This document shows, in pieces, positions 1-5,504 of a stretch of DNA of 6,586 bases. Where the stretch lies: positions 1-6,586 of the forward strand of contig CAIKJM010000328.1 in the NCBI GenBank assembly GCA_903827735.1, read 5' to 3'. The DNA comes from an uncultured Rhodanobacter sp. (lineage in GTDB: Bacteria > Pseudomonadota > Gammaproteobacteria > Xanthomonadales > Rhodanobacteraceae). The notes under the pieces were generated by a model that was not told the DNA's origin, did not search any database, and saw only the letters and a list, made by a program, of their open reading frames with translations. The translations under genes and the position numbers were made by a program. Numbering within the stretch: position 1 is the first letter of the stretch; each line of letters begins with the position of its first letter.

Positions 1-984
1 CATTTTCAGCGCACCCTCGGGCAGCCGAGAGCCTTGCAGCGTGATACTCGACGCCGCTTCATCAATCTCGCGCAGGTCGTTCGCGGTGAGGTCGACCGTT
101 AACGCCCCAAGATTTTCTTCCAGACGAGGCAGTTTGGTTGTCCCGGGAATGGGAACGATCCACGGCTTTTGAGCAAGCAACCAAGCGATGGCAATTTGTG
201 CGGGCGTGGTTCCCTTTCGTGCCGCCACGCGACGCACCAATTCAACGAGTGCCATGTTTGCTTCCATCGCCTCAGGTGCAAAGCGAGGAACGACGGCACG
301 AAAATCCGTTTCGAGAAACTTCGTGCTCTTGTCGATCTGGCCTGTTAGAAAGCCCGCGCCCAATGGGCTGAAGCTCACAAAGCCAATGCCAAGCTCTTCA
401 AGCGTGGAAAGAACGTCGCTCTCTGCTCCGCGCCACCACAGGGAATATTCGCTCTGCACAGCGGCCACCGGGTGCACCGCGTGAGCGCGGCGGATGCTCC
501 CCGCACCGGCTTCGGAAAGGCCGAAATGGCGGACCTTGCCTTGGGCGATGAGGTCTTTGACCGCGCCGGCAACATCCTCCATCGGCACGTTCGGATCAAC
601 GCGATGCTGGTAGAACAGATCGATGGTCTCGACTTTTAGCCGCTTTAGCGAAGCCTCAGCGACGGCCTTGATGTGGTTGGGGTGGCTATTGACACCGCTG
701 CGCCGTTCGCCAGTTTGCTGGTCGATGTCGAAGCCGAACTTGGTCGCAATAATCACTTGCTCGCGCACCGGCGCCAACGCTTCGCCAAGCAACTCTTCAT
801 TGGCGAAAGGGCCGTAGGCTTCAGCTGTGTCAAACAACGTGACGCCTCGCTCCACCGCCGCCCGCGTCAGGGCAATCATTTCTTGACGGTTGCCGGGCGG
901 ACCATAGGCGGATGTCATGCCCATGCAGCCTAAGCCGATGGCTGACACGGTGAGGCCGGTGGTTCCGAGCGTTCTGGTTTGCAT
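1..984 (-). CDS. Aldo/keto reductase (AKR13/YakC-like), C-terminus cut by window edge
   Basis: NADPH-dependent oxidoreductase of the aldo/keto reductase superfamily, a cytosolic (beta/alpha)8 barrel that reduces aldehydes or ketones. Reading leftward from the ATG at 984 gives 328 open codons to the window edge with no stop, close to the usual 325-340 residues, so only a few residues should be missing. The N-terminus reads MQTRTLGTTGLTVSAIGLGC, typical of the family. The catalytic tetrad is visible as D52, Y57 (FDTAEAYG), K82 (ATKFGF) and H127 (YQHRVDP). GKVRHFGLSE (149-158) and the cofactor-binding IPIPGTTK-type segment (IVPIPGTTK, 276-284) are also present. A GGAGA Shine-Dalgarno lies about 7 bases upstream (+ strand 991-995). 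It is the last visible gene of a three-gene minus-strand cluster, 37 bases after the NAD(P)-binding gene. The resemblance to AKR13-type reductases is from memory of the family; the substrate is unknown. Confidence 0.95.
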   Translation of the reverse strand, partial: MQTRTLGTTGLTVSAIGLGCMGMTSAYGPPGNRQEMIALTRAAVERGVTLFDTAEAYGPFANEELLGEALAPVREQVIIATKFGFDIDQQTGERRSGVNSHPNHIKAVAEASLKRLKVETIDLFYQHRVDPNVPMEDVAGAVKDLIAQGKVRHFGLSEAGAGSIRRAHAVHPVAAVQSEYSLWWRGAESDVLSTLEELGIGFVSFSPLGAGFLTGQIDKSTKFLETDFRAVVPRFAPEAMEANMALVELVRRVAARKGTTPAQIAIAWLLAQKPWIVPIPGTTKLPRLEENLGALTVDLTANDLREIDEAASSITLQGSRLPEGALKM

Positions 985-1021
985 GGTGCGTCTCCGAATA
1001 AATAAGGCGTCGCGGCTTTTG

Positions 1022-1606
1022 TCAGCCTTTGGCGATGCCAAGGCTGGTGCGCGAATGTAGGGATGGGGTCGCCACGATTTTTGCGACGACATCCGAAATG
1101 CTGTTCAACGACACGTCATGGCCATCGAACGGTTCATCCCGCTGGGTAAGCCGGTAGCTCACCGCGGCGTCCGTCGTGAACCAGCCGGGTCGCAGGATGG
1201 TGAAATCCAGATCGGAGGCCTCGATGATGGCGGCGGAGTCTCTATAAGGGTCCAGCACGCTGCGATAGCGCTCACCGGGAACCTCGCCGTAGATACCCAT
1301 CGAACTGGTGAATATCAGACGCATGCAACCGACCGTCTGCATCGCATGGACAATGGCCTTTGCCTGCGCGGCCATCGCGCCTGCGAGACTGGCAAAGACA
1401 ATGTCCTGGCCTTCCATGGCAGCGCGCAGCGTGACCGCGTCGAGCACGTCGCCTTCGACGATCTCCACGCGTTGGACGTCGGGGCGCTTCAGTCGGTTGG
1501 CCTTGCGCAGGTAGAGCCGTAAATGCGCGTTCGTGTGTTGGAGTAGATAGACAGTGGTGTTGCGCGCAAGCCGCCCGTTTGCGCCGAGAATCAAAACGTT
1601 TGCCAT
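1022..1606 (-). CDS. NAD(P)-binding Rossmann-fold (NmrA/epimerase-like, atypical SDR) protein
   Basis: A 194-residue cytosolic protein with a single NAD(P)-binding Rossmann domain of the atypical/extended SDR type (NAD(P)H-binding, NmrA-like group). The dinucleotide loop is GANGRLA at residues 8-14. An acidic turn EGDV (51-54) corresponds to the usual GD-V/L motif. SSMGIYG (101-107) sits where the catalytic or structural serine strand lies, and LRPGWF (138-143) is the typical LRPG(W/P)F motif of these proteins. No classical YxxxK is evident in the expected place, so it may be a redox sensor or flavin/quinone-type reductase rather than a classical dehydrogenase. It is slightly short for the family (often 205-220). 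The ATG at 1606 is preceded by GAGG with 8-base spacing (+ strand 1615-1618). It lies between an SDR gene (101-base gap) and an aldo/keto reductase gene (37-base gap), probably in one operon. The exact reaction is unknown. Confidence 0.9.
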   Translation of the reverse strand: MANVLILGANGRLARNTTVYLLQHTNAHLRLYLRKANRLKRPDVQRVEIVEGDVLDAVTLRAAMEGQDIVFASLAGAMAAQAKAIVHAMQTVGCMRLIFTSSMGIYGEVPGERYRSVLDPYRDSAAIIEASDLDFTILRPGWFTTDAAVSYRLTQRDEPFDGHDVSLNSISDVVAKIVATPSLHSRTSLGIAKG

Positions 1607-1639
1607 TGGCTATGCCTCAGCGGTCGATGGAGTCCATGT

Positions 1640-1655
1640 GCGCTTCTGAAAGCGC
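1640..1655. repeat. Stem-loop GCGCTT-CTGA-AAGCGC between SDR and NAD(P)-binding genes
   Basis: A perfect 6-bp GC-rich stem with a 4-base loop lies in the 101-base gap between the SDR stop (1708) and the next start (1606) on the minus strand. No T-run follows it, so it is unlikely to terminate transcription fully; an mRNA stabilising or processing hairpin is possible. Nothing else, such as a clear promoter, was seen in this gap. Confidence 0.4.
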
Positions 1656-1707
1656 GGCCTCTGGGCAGGCGCGCTGCTCAGGAACGTTAGCCGGGTTCTC
1701 GCGGCGA

Positions 1708-2535
1708 TTACTGCGGGGCGAGGTCGCCATACCAGTAGGCCGAGGTGACGCCACCGTCCATCAGAAAATCGCTGCCCGTGATGAAGGCACCATCGCGGCT
1801 CATCAGAAGAGCCCCCACCACACCTACTTCGTCCGGTGTGCCACCACGGCCCGCCGGGGACAGTTCGATCATGCGGCGATAGCCGTCACCGCGCGGGCCC
1901 TTCAATTCGTCCCTCGCCAGCGGTGTGAAAATGATGCCGGGGCTGATCGTGTTGACACGTGCGCCGCGTTTACCCCAGCGCACCGCCTCGGCCATGACAC
2001 GCAGCGAGTTGCCGCGCTTGGACATCTGATAAGCGTGGAGCGGGTCGGTGATCTGGTCCGGCTGCAGCATCGGCAGCGCGAGCAATTCATCGGTGGGTGT
2101 TAACGCCAGCGCTTTATTCTGCTCGGGAGTGAGTGCGTGTAGTCGATGACCTGATTGCGAGGCGATAACTACACCGGCACCGCCTTCAGCGATCACATTG
2201 CCGAAGGCCTCAAGAACGAGCGCCGTGCCGTAAAGATCGACGTGCAGAATGACCTCGGGCGTTGCCTGAGTGGGCGAGACGCCGGCACCGTGGATCAAGC
2301 CGGTTATGGCGCCGAGTGACGTGGCTTTTTCAACAAGCGCCTGGACAGACTTGCGCGAGGAAACGTCGACGAGGGAAGTGCTGACATCGAACCCTGCATC
2401 GCTGAGGATTCTGGCGGCAGCGTCGACATTGTCCTGACGCAAATCAGCCAGCAGCACGTGATGGCCGGCGCCGACGCGTCGCGCGATCGCCTGGGCGATT
2501 GATCCGGCGCCGATAACCACAATGACGTTTTTCAT
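1708..2535 (-). CDS. Short-chain dehydrogenase/reductase (SDR family oxidoreductase)
   Basis: A 275-residue classical-type SDR that should oxidise or reduce a hydroxyl/carbonyl substrate with NAD(P)(H) in the cytosol. The start at 2535 (MKNVIVVIGAG) is chosen because the Rossmann strand begins there and GGAAGA lies 6 bases upstream (+ strand 2542-2547). The open frame continues up to 2616 but that extension is not SDR-like. Visible motifs are GAG at 9-11 followed by SIAQ, D31 at the end of strand 2, VDV (56-58), HGAG (82-85, in place of NNAG), serines 126/128, Y169-x-x-x-K173, NTISPG (195-200) and a C-terminal ITGSDFLMDGG (252-262). Three oddities: the third Rossmann glycine is replaced by Ala14; the usual Asn of helix 4 appears as Asp100; and about 40 residues separate the serine from the tyrosine, where roughly 13 is usual. 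It is the first gene of the leftward cluster and diverges from a LysR regulator. Substrate unknown. Confidence 0.92.
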   Translation of the reverse strand: MKNVIVVIGAGSIAQAIARRVGAGHHVLLADLRQDNVDAAARILSDAGFDVSTSLVDVSSRKSVQALVEKATSLGAITGLIHGAGVSPTQATPEVILHVDLYGTALVLEAFGNVIAEGGAGVVIASQSGHRLHALTPEQNKALALTPTDELLALPMLQPDQITDPLHAYQMSKRGNSLRVMAEAVRWGKRGARVNTISPGIIFTPLARDELKGPRGDGYRRMIELSPAGRGGTPDEVGVVGALLMSRDGAFITGSDFLMDGGVTSAYWYGDLAPQ

Positions 2536-2593
2536 CTCGACTCTTCCGCTAATGCCCATAGGTTGGTGACGAGCATTTTGTGCGGTCGCGACT

Positions 2594-2613
2594 TTCTTGA
2601 TTAGACCAAAGAA
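2594..2613. promoter_or_regulatory. Candidate LysR operator: TTCTT-N10-AAGAA inverted repeat
   Basis: Two 5-base arms, TTCTT (2594-2598) and AAGAA (2609-2613), form an exact inverted repeat with a 10-base centre, the general size of LysR-type interrupted palindromes built on T-N11-A. It overlaps the proposed -35 of lysR, which would suit autorepression. The arms are short and could occur by chance, so the assignment is tentative. Confidence 0.3.
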
Positions 2614-2631
2614 CACGAATGCACTTATGAT
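2602..2631 (+). promoter_or_regulatory. Putative sigma-70 promoter of lysR
   Basis: TAGACC (2602-2607, 4 of 6 to TTGACA) and TATGAT (2626-2631, 5 of 6 to TATAAT) are separated by 18 bases. Transcription would begin near 2638, leaving a short leader of about 23 bases before the ATG at 2661. The ribosome binding site of lysR is poor (only an AGG directly before the ATG). Confidence 0.4.
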
Positions 2632-2660
2632 CCGGGCTCATCAATACACAGTGCTTAGGC

Positions 2661-3560
2661 ATGGCGCGCGAGAACTACAACGACCTTCTGGCGTTTATCG
2701 CTGTGGCCCGCGAGCGCAGCTTTACGCGCGCCGCGGCACAGCTAGGCGTATCGCAATCGGCGCTCAGTCACACCATGCGGGCGCTCGAAGCGCGGGTAGG
2801 TCTGCGGCTGCTGACGCGCACGACCCGCAGCGTTTCGCCCACCGAAGCGGGGGAGCGCTTGTTTCGCTCTCTAGCGCCAAACTTTGACAACATTGACGTC
2901 GCCGTTGCCGCATTAAGCGAGTTGCGCGACAAGCCAGCCGGCACGCTGCGCATCACAACCAGTGAACACGCCGCGACGACGATCCTATGGCCGGTGGTCG
3001 CCGAGCTGTTGGGCGCCTACCCGGATATCAAGGTGGAAGTTGTCACCGATTCCAGCCTGACCGATATTGTTGCCGAACGCTTCGATGCCGGTATCCGCCT
3101 AGGAGAGCAGGTGGCGCAAGACATGGTCGCGGTGCCTATTGGGCCACCTATGCGCATGGCTGTTGTTGGCACGCCCGCTTATCTTGCAGCAAGACCTTCC
3201 GTGAAAACCCCGCGCGACCTGACCGAGCATGATTGCATCAACCTGCGTCTAATGACCCACGGCGGCCTTTACGCGTGGGAATTTGAGAAAGGTCGCCACG
3301 TGTTGAATGTGCGCGTCGAAGGCAGGCTGACATTCAATAGCAGCCGCCAAGCAATTGAAGCGGTGCTGGCCGGCTTCGGCCTGGCGTGCCTCCCCGAAGA
3401 CATGGTTTCCAGCTACGTCGTCGAAGGCAAACTACAGCGCGTGCTCGAAGACTGGTGCCCGCCGTTTCCAGGCTTCCACCTCTACTATCCAAGCCGTCGC
3501 CAGCCTTCGCCGGCGTTTTCTTTATTGGTCGAAGCGCTGCGGGCAAAGGCGACGCGTTAA
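2661..3560 (+). CDS. LysR-family transcriptional regulator
   Basis: A 299-residue DNA-binding regulator of normal LysR length, expected to act as a tetramer on the adjacent divergent promoter. The N-terminal winged helix-turn-helix covers residues about 3-62: SFTRAAAQLGVSQSALSHTM (20-39) is the helix-turn-helix, followed by ALEARVGLRLLTRTTRSVSPTEAG-type linker residues. A linker helix runs to about residue 90. The effector-binding type 2 periplasmic-binding-protein fold runs from GTLRITTSEHAA (94-105) to about 295, with FDAGIRLGE (141-149) and GFGLACLPEDMV (238-249) typical of the CrgA/DmlR-like subgroup. The effector is unknown. The start fits the family N-terminus, although the Shine-Dalgarno is weak. 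It diverges from an SDR gene, the usual arrangement for a regulator with its target operon; that targeting is inferred. Confidence 0.96.
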   Translation: MARENYNDLLAFIAVARERSFTRAAAQLGVSQSALSHTMRALEARVGLRLLTRTTRSVSPTEAGERLFRSLAPNFDNIDVAVAALSELRDKPAGTLRITTSEHAATTILWPVVAELLGAYPDIKVEVVTDSSLTDIVAERFDAGIRLGEQVAQDMVAVPIGPPMRMAVVGTPAYLAARPSVKTPRDLTEHDCINLRLMTHGGLYAWEFEKGRHVLNVRVEGRLTFNSSRQAIEAVLAGFGLACLPEDMVSSYVVEGKLQRVLEDWCPPFPGFHLYYPSRRQPSPAFSLLVEALRAKATR

Positions 3561-3640
3561 CTGCATCGGCCGAAATTGGCTCATGTGTCCGTTACGCGGC
3601 ACACCTCGAACGTCAGCCATGCGGCGTTTATTTAACGGGG

Positions 3641-3662
3641 TCGGCCGGCTGCTTCTGGCCGA
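3641..3662. terminator. Possible bidirectional terminator hairpin between convergent genes
   Basis: TCGGCC (3641-3646) and GGCCGA (3657-3662) form a perfect 6-bp GC-rich stem around a 10-base loop. It is placed between the end of lysR (3560) and the end of the convergent gene at 3690. Only TTT follows on the plus strand and no U-tract follows on the minus strand, so it is at best a weak intrinsic terminator. The remainder of 3561-3689 holds nothing else I can identify. Confidence 0.35.
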
Positions 3663-3689
3663 TTTGGGACGGTTGCGTCATCAGCCGGC

Positions 3690-4229
3690 TCAGCGCTCCG
3701 GCATGGAGCGGTGAAACTCCCCTGACCATCGCATACGCGGTGACTTAAATTCGGCCATGACATCGATCGGTGAATGCGGGCGGATCACGATTTCACCGTC
3801 AACCAGTTCATCGCAAAAATGTCCACCCTGAGGCGTTTCGATCGCGTAGTGGCTGGTGTGCGGATTACCGTGCACGAGGTGGGCATGCAAGACACAGATA
3901 TGAGGCCCATGCACTTGGGCAACCAAGCGATGCGGCTCGAACCGGATTTCGGTATAAACGCCGTGCGGACTGCGTGCGTGCAGAACGCCATCGAAGAAAG
4001 GAGCCGGGGCTTTCGGTGCGCAAAGTGCGCTTGCACTGATGCCCAGAAGCATCAGGGCGGTCCATGTCTTCAGTTGCGTCCATTTGGCGAGTTTGCTGCA
4101 GGGAGAAAGGGGAGCCGCCGGGTCTGCAGATGCGGCAACAGCATGGGACATAGAATCTATCGGACCATCTGAAAACGGGCGGGAATTTGAATCATTCGTG
4201 TGTGGCAAGGGCTGAGATCTCATTAGCAT
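3690..4229 (-). CDS. Hypothetical histidine-rich, probably exported small protein
   Basis: I do not recognise this family. From the ATG at 4229 it has 179 residues: a polar N-terminal stretch, a hydrophobic segment at about 55-70 (TWTALMLLGISASALC) preceded by lysines (46, 49, 54), then a soluble domain. This resembles a signal peptide with an unusually long n-region, possible cleavage after ASA (65-67), or a single membrane anchor. The Cys at 70 is not in a good lipobox. The soluble part has 13 histidines between residues 84 and 173, seven of them in 107-127 (GPHICVLHAHLVHGNPHTSH region), plus Cys112 and Cys139, which hints at metal binding. The start is uncertain: the ATG at 4229 follows GGAGGG at a long 12-base spacing, while the ATG at 4151 (residue 27) would give a shorter n-region but has no Shine-Dalgarno. 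It follows the SRAP gene by 40 bases on the same strand, so cotranscription is possible. Confidence 0.6.
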   Translation of the reverse strand: MLMRSQPLPHTNDSNSRPFSDGPIDSMSHAVAASADPAAPLSPCSKLAKWTQLKTWTALMLLGISASALCAPKAPAPFFDGVLHARSPHGVYTEIRFEPHRLVAQVHGPHICVLHAHLVHGNPHTSHYAIETPQGGHFCDELVDGEIVIRPHSPIDVMAEFKSPRMRWSGEFHRSMPER

Positions 4230-4241
4230 CGGAAGTGGACA

Positions 4242-4247
4242 CCCTCC
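4242..4247 (-). promoter_or_regulatory. Strong Shine-Dalgarno (GGAGGG) for the histidine-rich gene
   Basis: On the minus strand GGAGGG lies 12 bases before the ATG at 4229 and 18 before a second in-frame ATG at 4223. It is in the gap after the SRAP stop codon, and it supports translation beginning at 4229 rather than at 4151, though the spacing is longer than ideal. Confidence 0.45.
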
Positions 4248-4269
4248 AGAAGAGGGAATATCGAAGGGA

Positions 4270-5256
4270 TTAAGTTTCGGGCTTCGCCAACTGATGTTTG
4301 TAGAAAGGTCGCGCGCGTCGATCCAGAATGGCGTATTGCCTTGGTAGGTCGCTCGGATCCGGATTCAGCCACGCGTCGATGTCGTCCTCACGGATCGGAA
4401 TGGGGCAGCGATCATGTCCGGCTTCCACAACTTCTAAAGGCGGTTCATCGGTGATTGCGGCGAACGTGTAGAAACCCGGGTTGTCGCCTTCCGGTTTGAC
4501 ATACGTCCATAGGCACGCGACGAAAAGATCTTCGCCGGTTGCAGGGGTGAAAAGGATCTCCACGCTCTGCTCGCGCTCGCCCGGCACCAGCTCTCGCCGC
4601 TGAAGATTGTGCAGACAAACCGATTCGTAGAAGCGATCCACCACCATGACGCCATGGTGGTATCCAAAGACCTTGCGCCAGACCGTCGATAGCTTGTCGC
4701 GACGCGCGTTGTAGGTGCCGGGCTTTTCAATCTCATCCGCTTCAGTCCATCCGGGCAAGCGGCATCGGTAGCGCATAGGCACCACCGAGCGCTCGCCCGT
4801 TTCCGGGTCACGAATCATTACGGGGGCGAAATAGCCCGGCCAGATGCGACCGATCCCATTTGCCGAGGCGGGGGAGGCCATGTCGTCAAGCTTCTTCCGG
4901 CCGGCGTCAATCTTGTTGGTTGCAATGCGGCGATCGTTCTCGGCTTTCTTGGTCGGTTTGGCCGATGCCAACTTGGTGTTGGCTTCGACCAGACGCGCTT
5001 CCTGCACGCCGATCTCCGCGGCGATCAGCGCGATTGCCTCCGCGTCAGCCTCGCGAGCCAACTCGATGGTGCCTATGTCAAGCACGCCGCTGGTGGCATC
5101 AGTCATCGCTTGGCGCATGGCCTTCGGCACGACTTTCACCCACGTGCCCTTTTTCTTCGTCCAGCCGGCGAGCTTCGTGAACTCCTTGATCGCGAGCTTG
5201 CCGCCAAGACGTTCATATTTCCGAAAGTCCGCCCAGATTTGCGCGCTGTAACACAT
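4270..5256 (-). CDS. SRAP-domain protein (YedK/HMCES-like abasic-site shield) with large insert
   Basis: SOS-response-associated peptidase family protein. Known members use the N-terminal cysteine, exposed after methionine removal, to form a thiazolidine crosslink with abasic sites in single-stranded DNA, shielding them from strand breakage. The start at 5256 is chosen because it places the catalytic Cys at position 2 (MCYSAQIW), with AGGAG upstream (+ strand 5267-5272); the frame is open to 5337 but that start would bury the Cys. With 328 residues it is much longer than E. coli YedK (about 222). Other key residues are N183 (TYNARRDKL), E211 (DRFYES) and H281 (GHDRCPIPI, then DAWLNP). The APVM...MRYRCRLPGW stretch (144-170) is the variant of the usual APV...MRWGLIPSW. 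Residues about 20-135, between Cys2 and this motif, hold an extra Ala/Glu/Lys-rich region, probably helical coiled coil at 64-126. It is divergent from lexA, which suits DNA-damage control. Confidence 0.92.
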   Translation of the reverse strand: MCYSAQIWADFRKYERLGGKLAIKEFTKLAGWTKKKGTWVKVVPKAMRQAMTDATSGVLDIGTIELAREADAEAIALIAAEIGVQEARLVEANTKLASAKPTKKAENDRRIATNKIDAGRKKLDDMASPASANGIGRIWPGYFAPVMIRDPETGERSVVPMRYRCRLPGWTEADEIEKPGTYNARRDKLSTVWRKVFGYHHGVMVVDRFYESVCLHNLQRRELVPGEREQSVEILFTPATGEDLFVACLWTYVKPEGDNPGFYTFAAITDEPPLEVVEAGHDRCPIPIREDDIDAWLNPDPSDLPRQYAILDRRARPFYKHQLAKPET

Positions 5257-5301
5257 GGGTTTCGGCACTCCTGGGTGTTCGTGGGCGATATACCGACAAG
5301 T

Positions 5302-5320
5302 CTCACCAACGCCATGTGAG
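5302..5320. promoter_or_regulatory. Inverted repeat CTCAC-N9-GTGAG upstream of SRAP gene
   Basis: CTCAC (5302-5306) and GTGAG (5316-5320) are an exact 5-bp dyad 46 bases upstream of the SRAP start. Its TCAC...GTGA core resembles the dyad at the lexA start (TCAC-N8-GTGA) but with one more base in the spacer. On the minus strand TTGGTGAGA matches 8 of 9 bases of the right arm at lexA, TTGGTGAAA. It may be a weaker operator for the same repressor, or chance. Confidence 0.3.
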
Positions 5321-5354
5321 GTCGGTGCGTCGGTCATGAGTGGATCAAGGCGCC

Positions 5355-5371
5355 ATCTCAGGCCATGAGAT
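5355..5371. repeat. Perfect inverted repeat ATCTCA-N5-TGAGAT
   Basis: Six-base arms (5355-5360 and 5366-5371) flank a GGCCA centre, near the middle of the SRAP-lexA intergenic region. No T-run follows, so a terminator is unlikely; a protein-binding dyad is more likely. Its right arm overlaps one copy of the GAGATCGG direct repeat. Confidence 0.45.
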
Positions 5372-5482
5372 CGGTTTGCGCGAGCCTGACGCCTAGAACA
5401 GCGCTCGAGATCGGATGCAGTTTGTGGTCCAACCCCTTGATCCGTTTCGAGTGGTTCAGAGGATATCTTTTTACTCTTTCAT

Positions 5483-5502
5483 TTTCACCTGTTTTGGTGA
5501 AA
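5483..5502. promoter_or_regulatory. Candidate LexA operator: TTTCACC-N6-GGTGAAA palindrome
   Basis: A perfect 7-bp-arm inverted repeat (arms 5483-5489 and 5496-5502, centre TGTTTT) ends 2 bases before the ATG at 5505. A repressor bound here would block the lexA-imuA promoter or its early transcription, which suits autoregulation. It is not the E. coli SOS box (CTG-N10-CAG) nor the Bacillus or alphaproteobacterial LexA motif. Its right arm also serves as the only Shine-Dalgarno-like sequence (GGTGA) for lexA. That LexA binds it is inference. Confidence 0.55.
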
Positions 5503-5504
5503 CT

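Larger units (their letters stand above)
2536..2660. promoter_or_regulatory. Shared divergent promoter region between the SDR operon and lysR
   Basis: These 125 bases separate the start codons of the leftward SDR gene and the rightward LysR gene, so both promoters and any LysR operator should lie here. LysR-type regulators usually bind such a divergent region, repressing themselves and activating the neighbour when a co-inducer is present. A plausible lysR promoter and a small inverted repeat are listed separately. I could not identify a convincing -35/-10 pair for the leftward SDR operon. Confidence 0.6.
5257..5504. promoter_or_regulatory. Divergent SRAP-lexA control region
   Basis: This 248-base stretch separates two divergently read damage-response genes and must hold both promoters. 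It contains several dyads listed separately (5302-5320, 5355-5371, 5483-5502) and an 8-base direct repeat, GAGATCGG, at 5367-5374 and 5407-5414, exactly 40 bases apart. A TATATC on the minus strand (+ 5288-5293) could be the SRAP -10, but no good -35 pairs with it. TTGATC (5437-5442) and GATATC (5462-5467) upstream of lexA are 19 bases apart, a weak promoter candidate. The frames open here (upstream extensions of SRAP and lexA) are not protein-like. Confidence 0.6.

Noticed and set aside
56..63. Possible mobile elements, tRNA, CRISPR or phage att sites anywhere in the window
   Set aside because: No transposase, terminal repeats, clover-leaf RNA, regularly spaced repeats or integrase were found on reading both strands; coordinates here are only a placeholder.
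1118..1522. Plus-strand open frame opposite the NAD(P)-binding gene
   Set aside because: Shadow of a gene with a proper Rossmann motif and ribosome binding site; no domain seen.
1579..2103. Plus-strand open frame opposite the SDR gene
   Set aside because: Antisense to clear SDR motifs (YxxxK, NxxSPG), with composition-driven Arg/Ala/His-rich translation.
2536..2616. Upstream in-frame extension of the SDR to an ATG at 2616
   Set aside because: SDRs begin right before the first Rossmann strand; MKNVIVVIGAG at 2535 has a Shine-Dalgarno, and the extension would run through the divergent lysR promoter.
4844..5251. Plus-strand open frame opposite the SRAP insert
   Set aside because: Considered as a hidden gene in the unusual insert region, but it is antisense to an intact frame continuous with conserved SRAP motifs on both sides.
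5257..5337. Upstream in-frame extension of the SRAP gene to an ATG at 5337
   Set aside because: SRAP catalysis needs Cys at position 2; the 27-residue extension would bury it, and AGGAG lies upstream of the 5256 start.
5415..5504. Upstream in-frame extension of lexA to an ATG at 5415
   Set aside because: The added 30 residues are not LexA-like and would place the promoter and palindromic operator inside the coding region.
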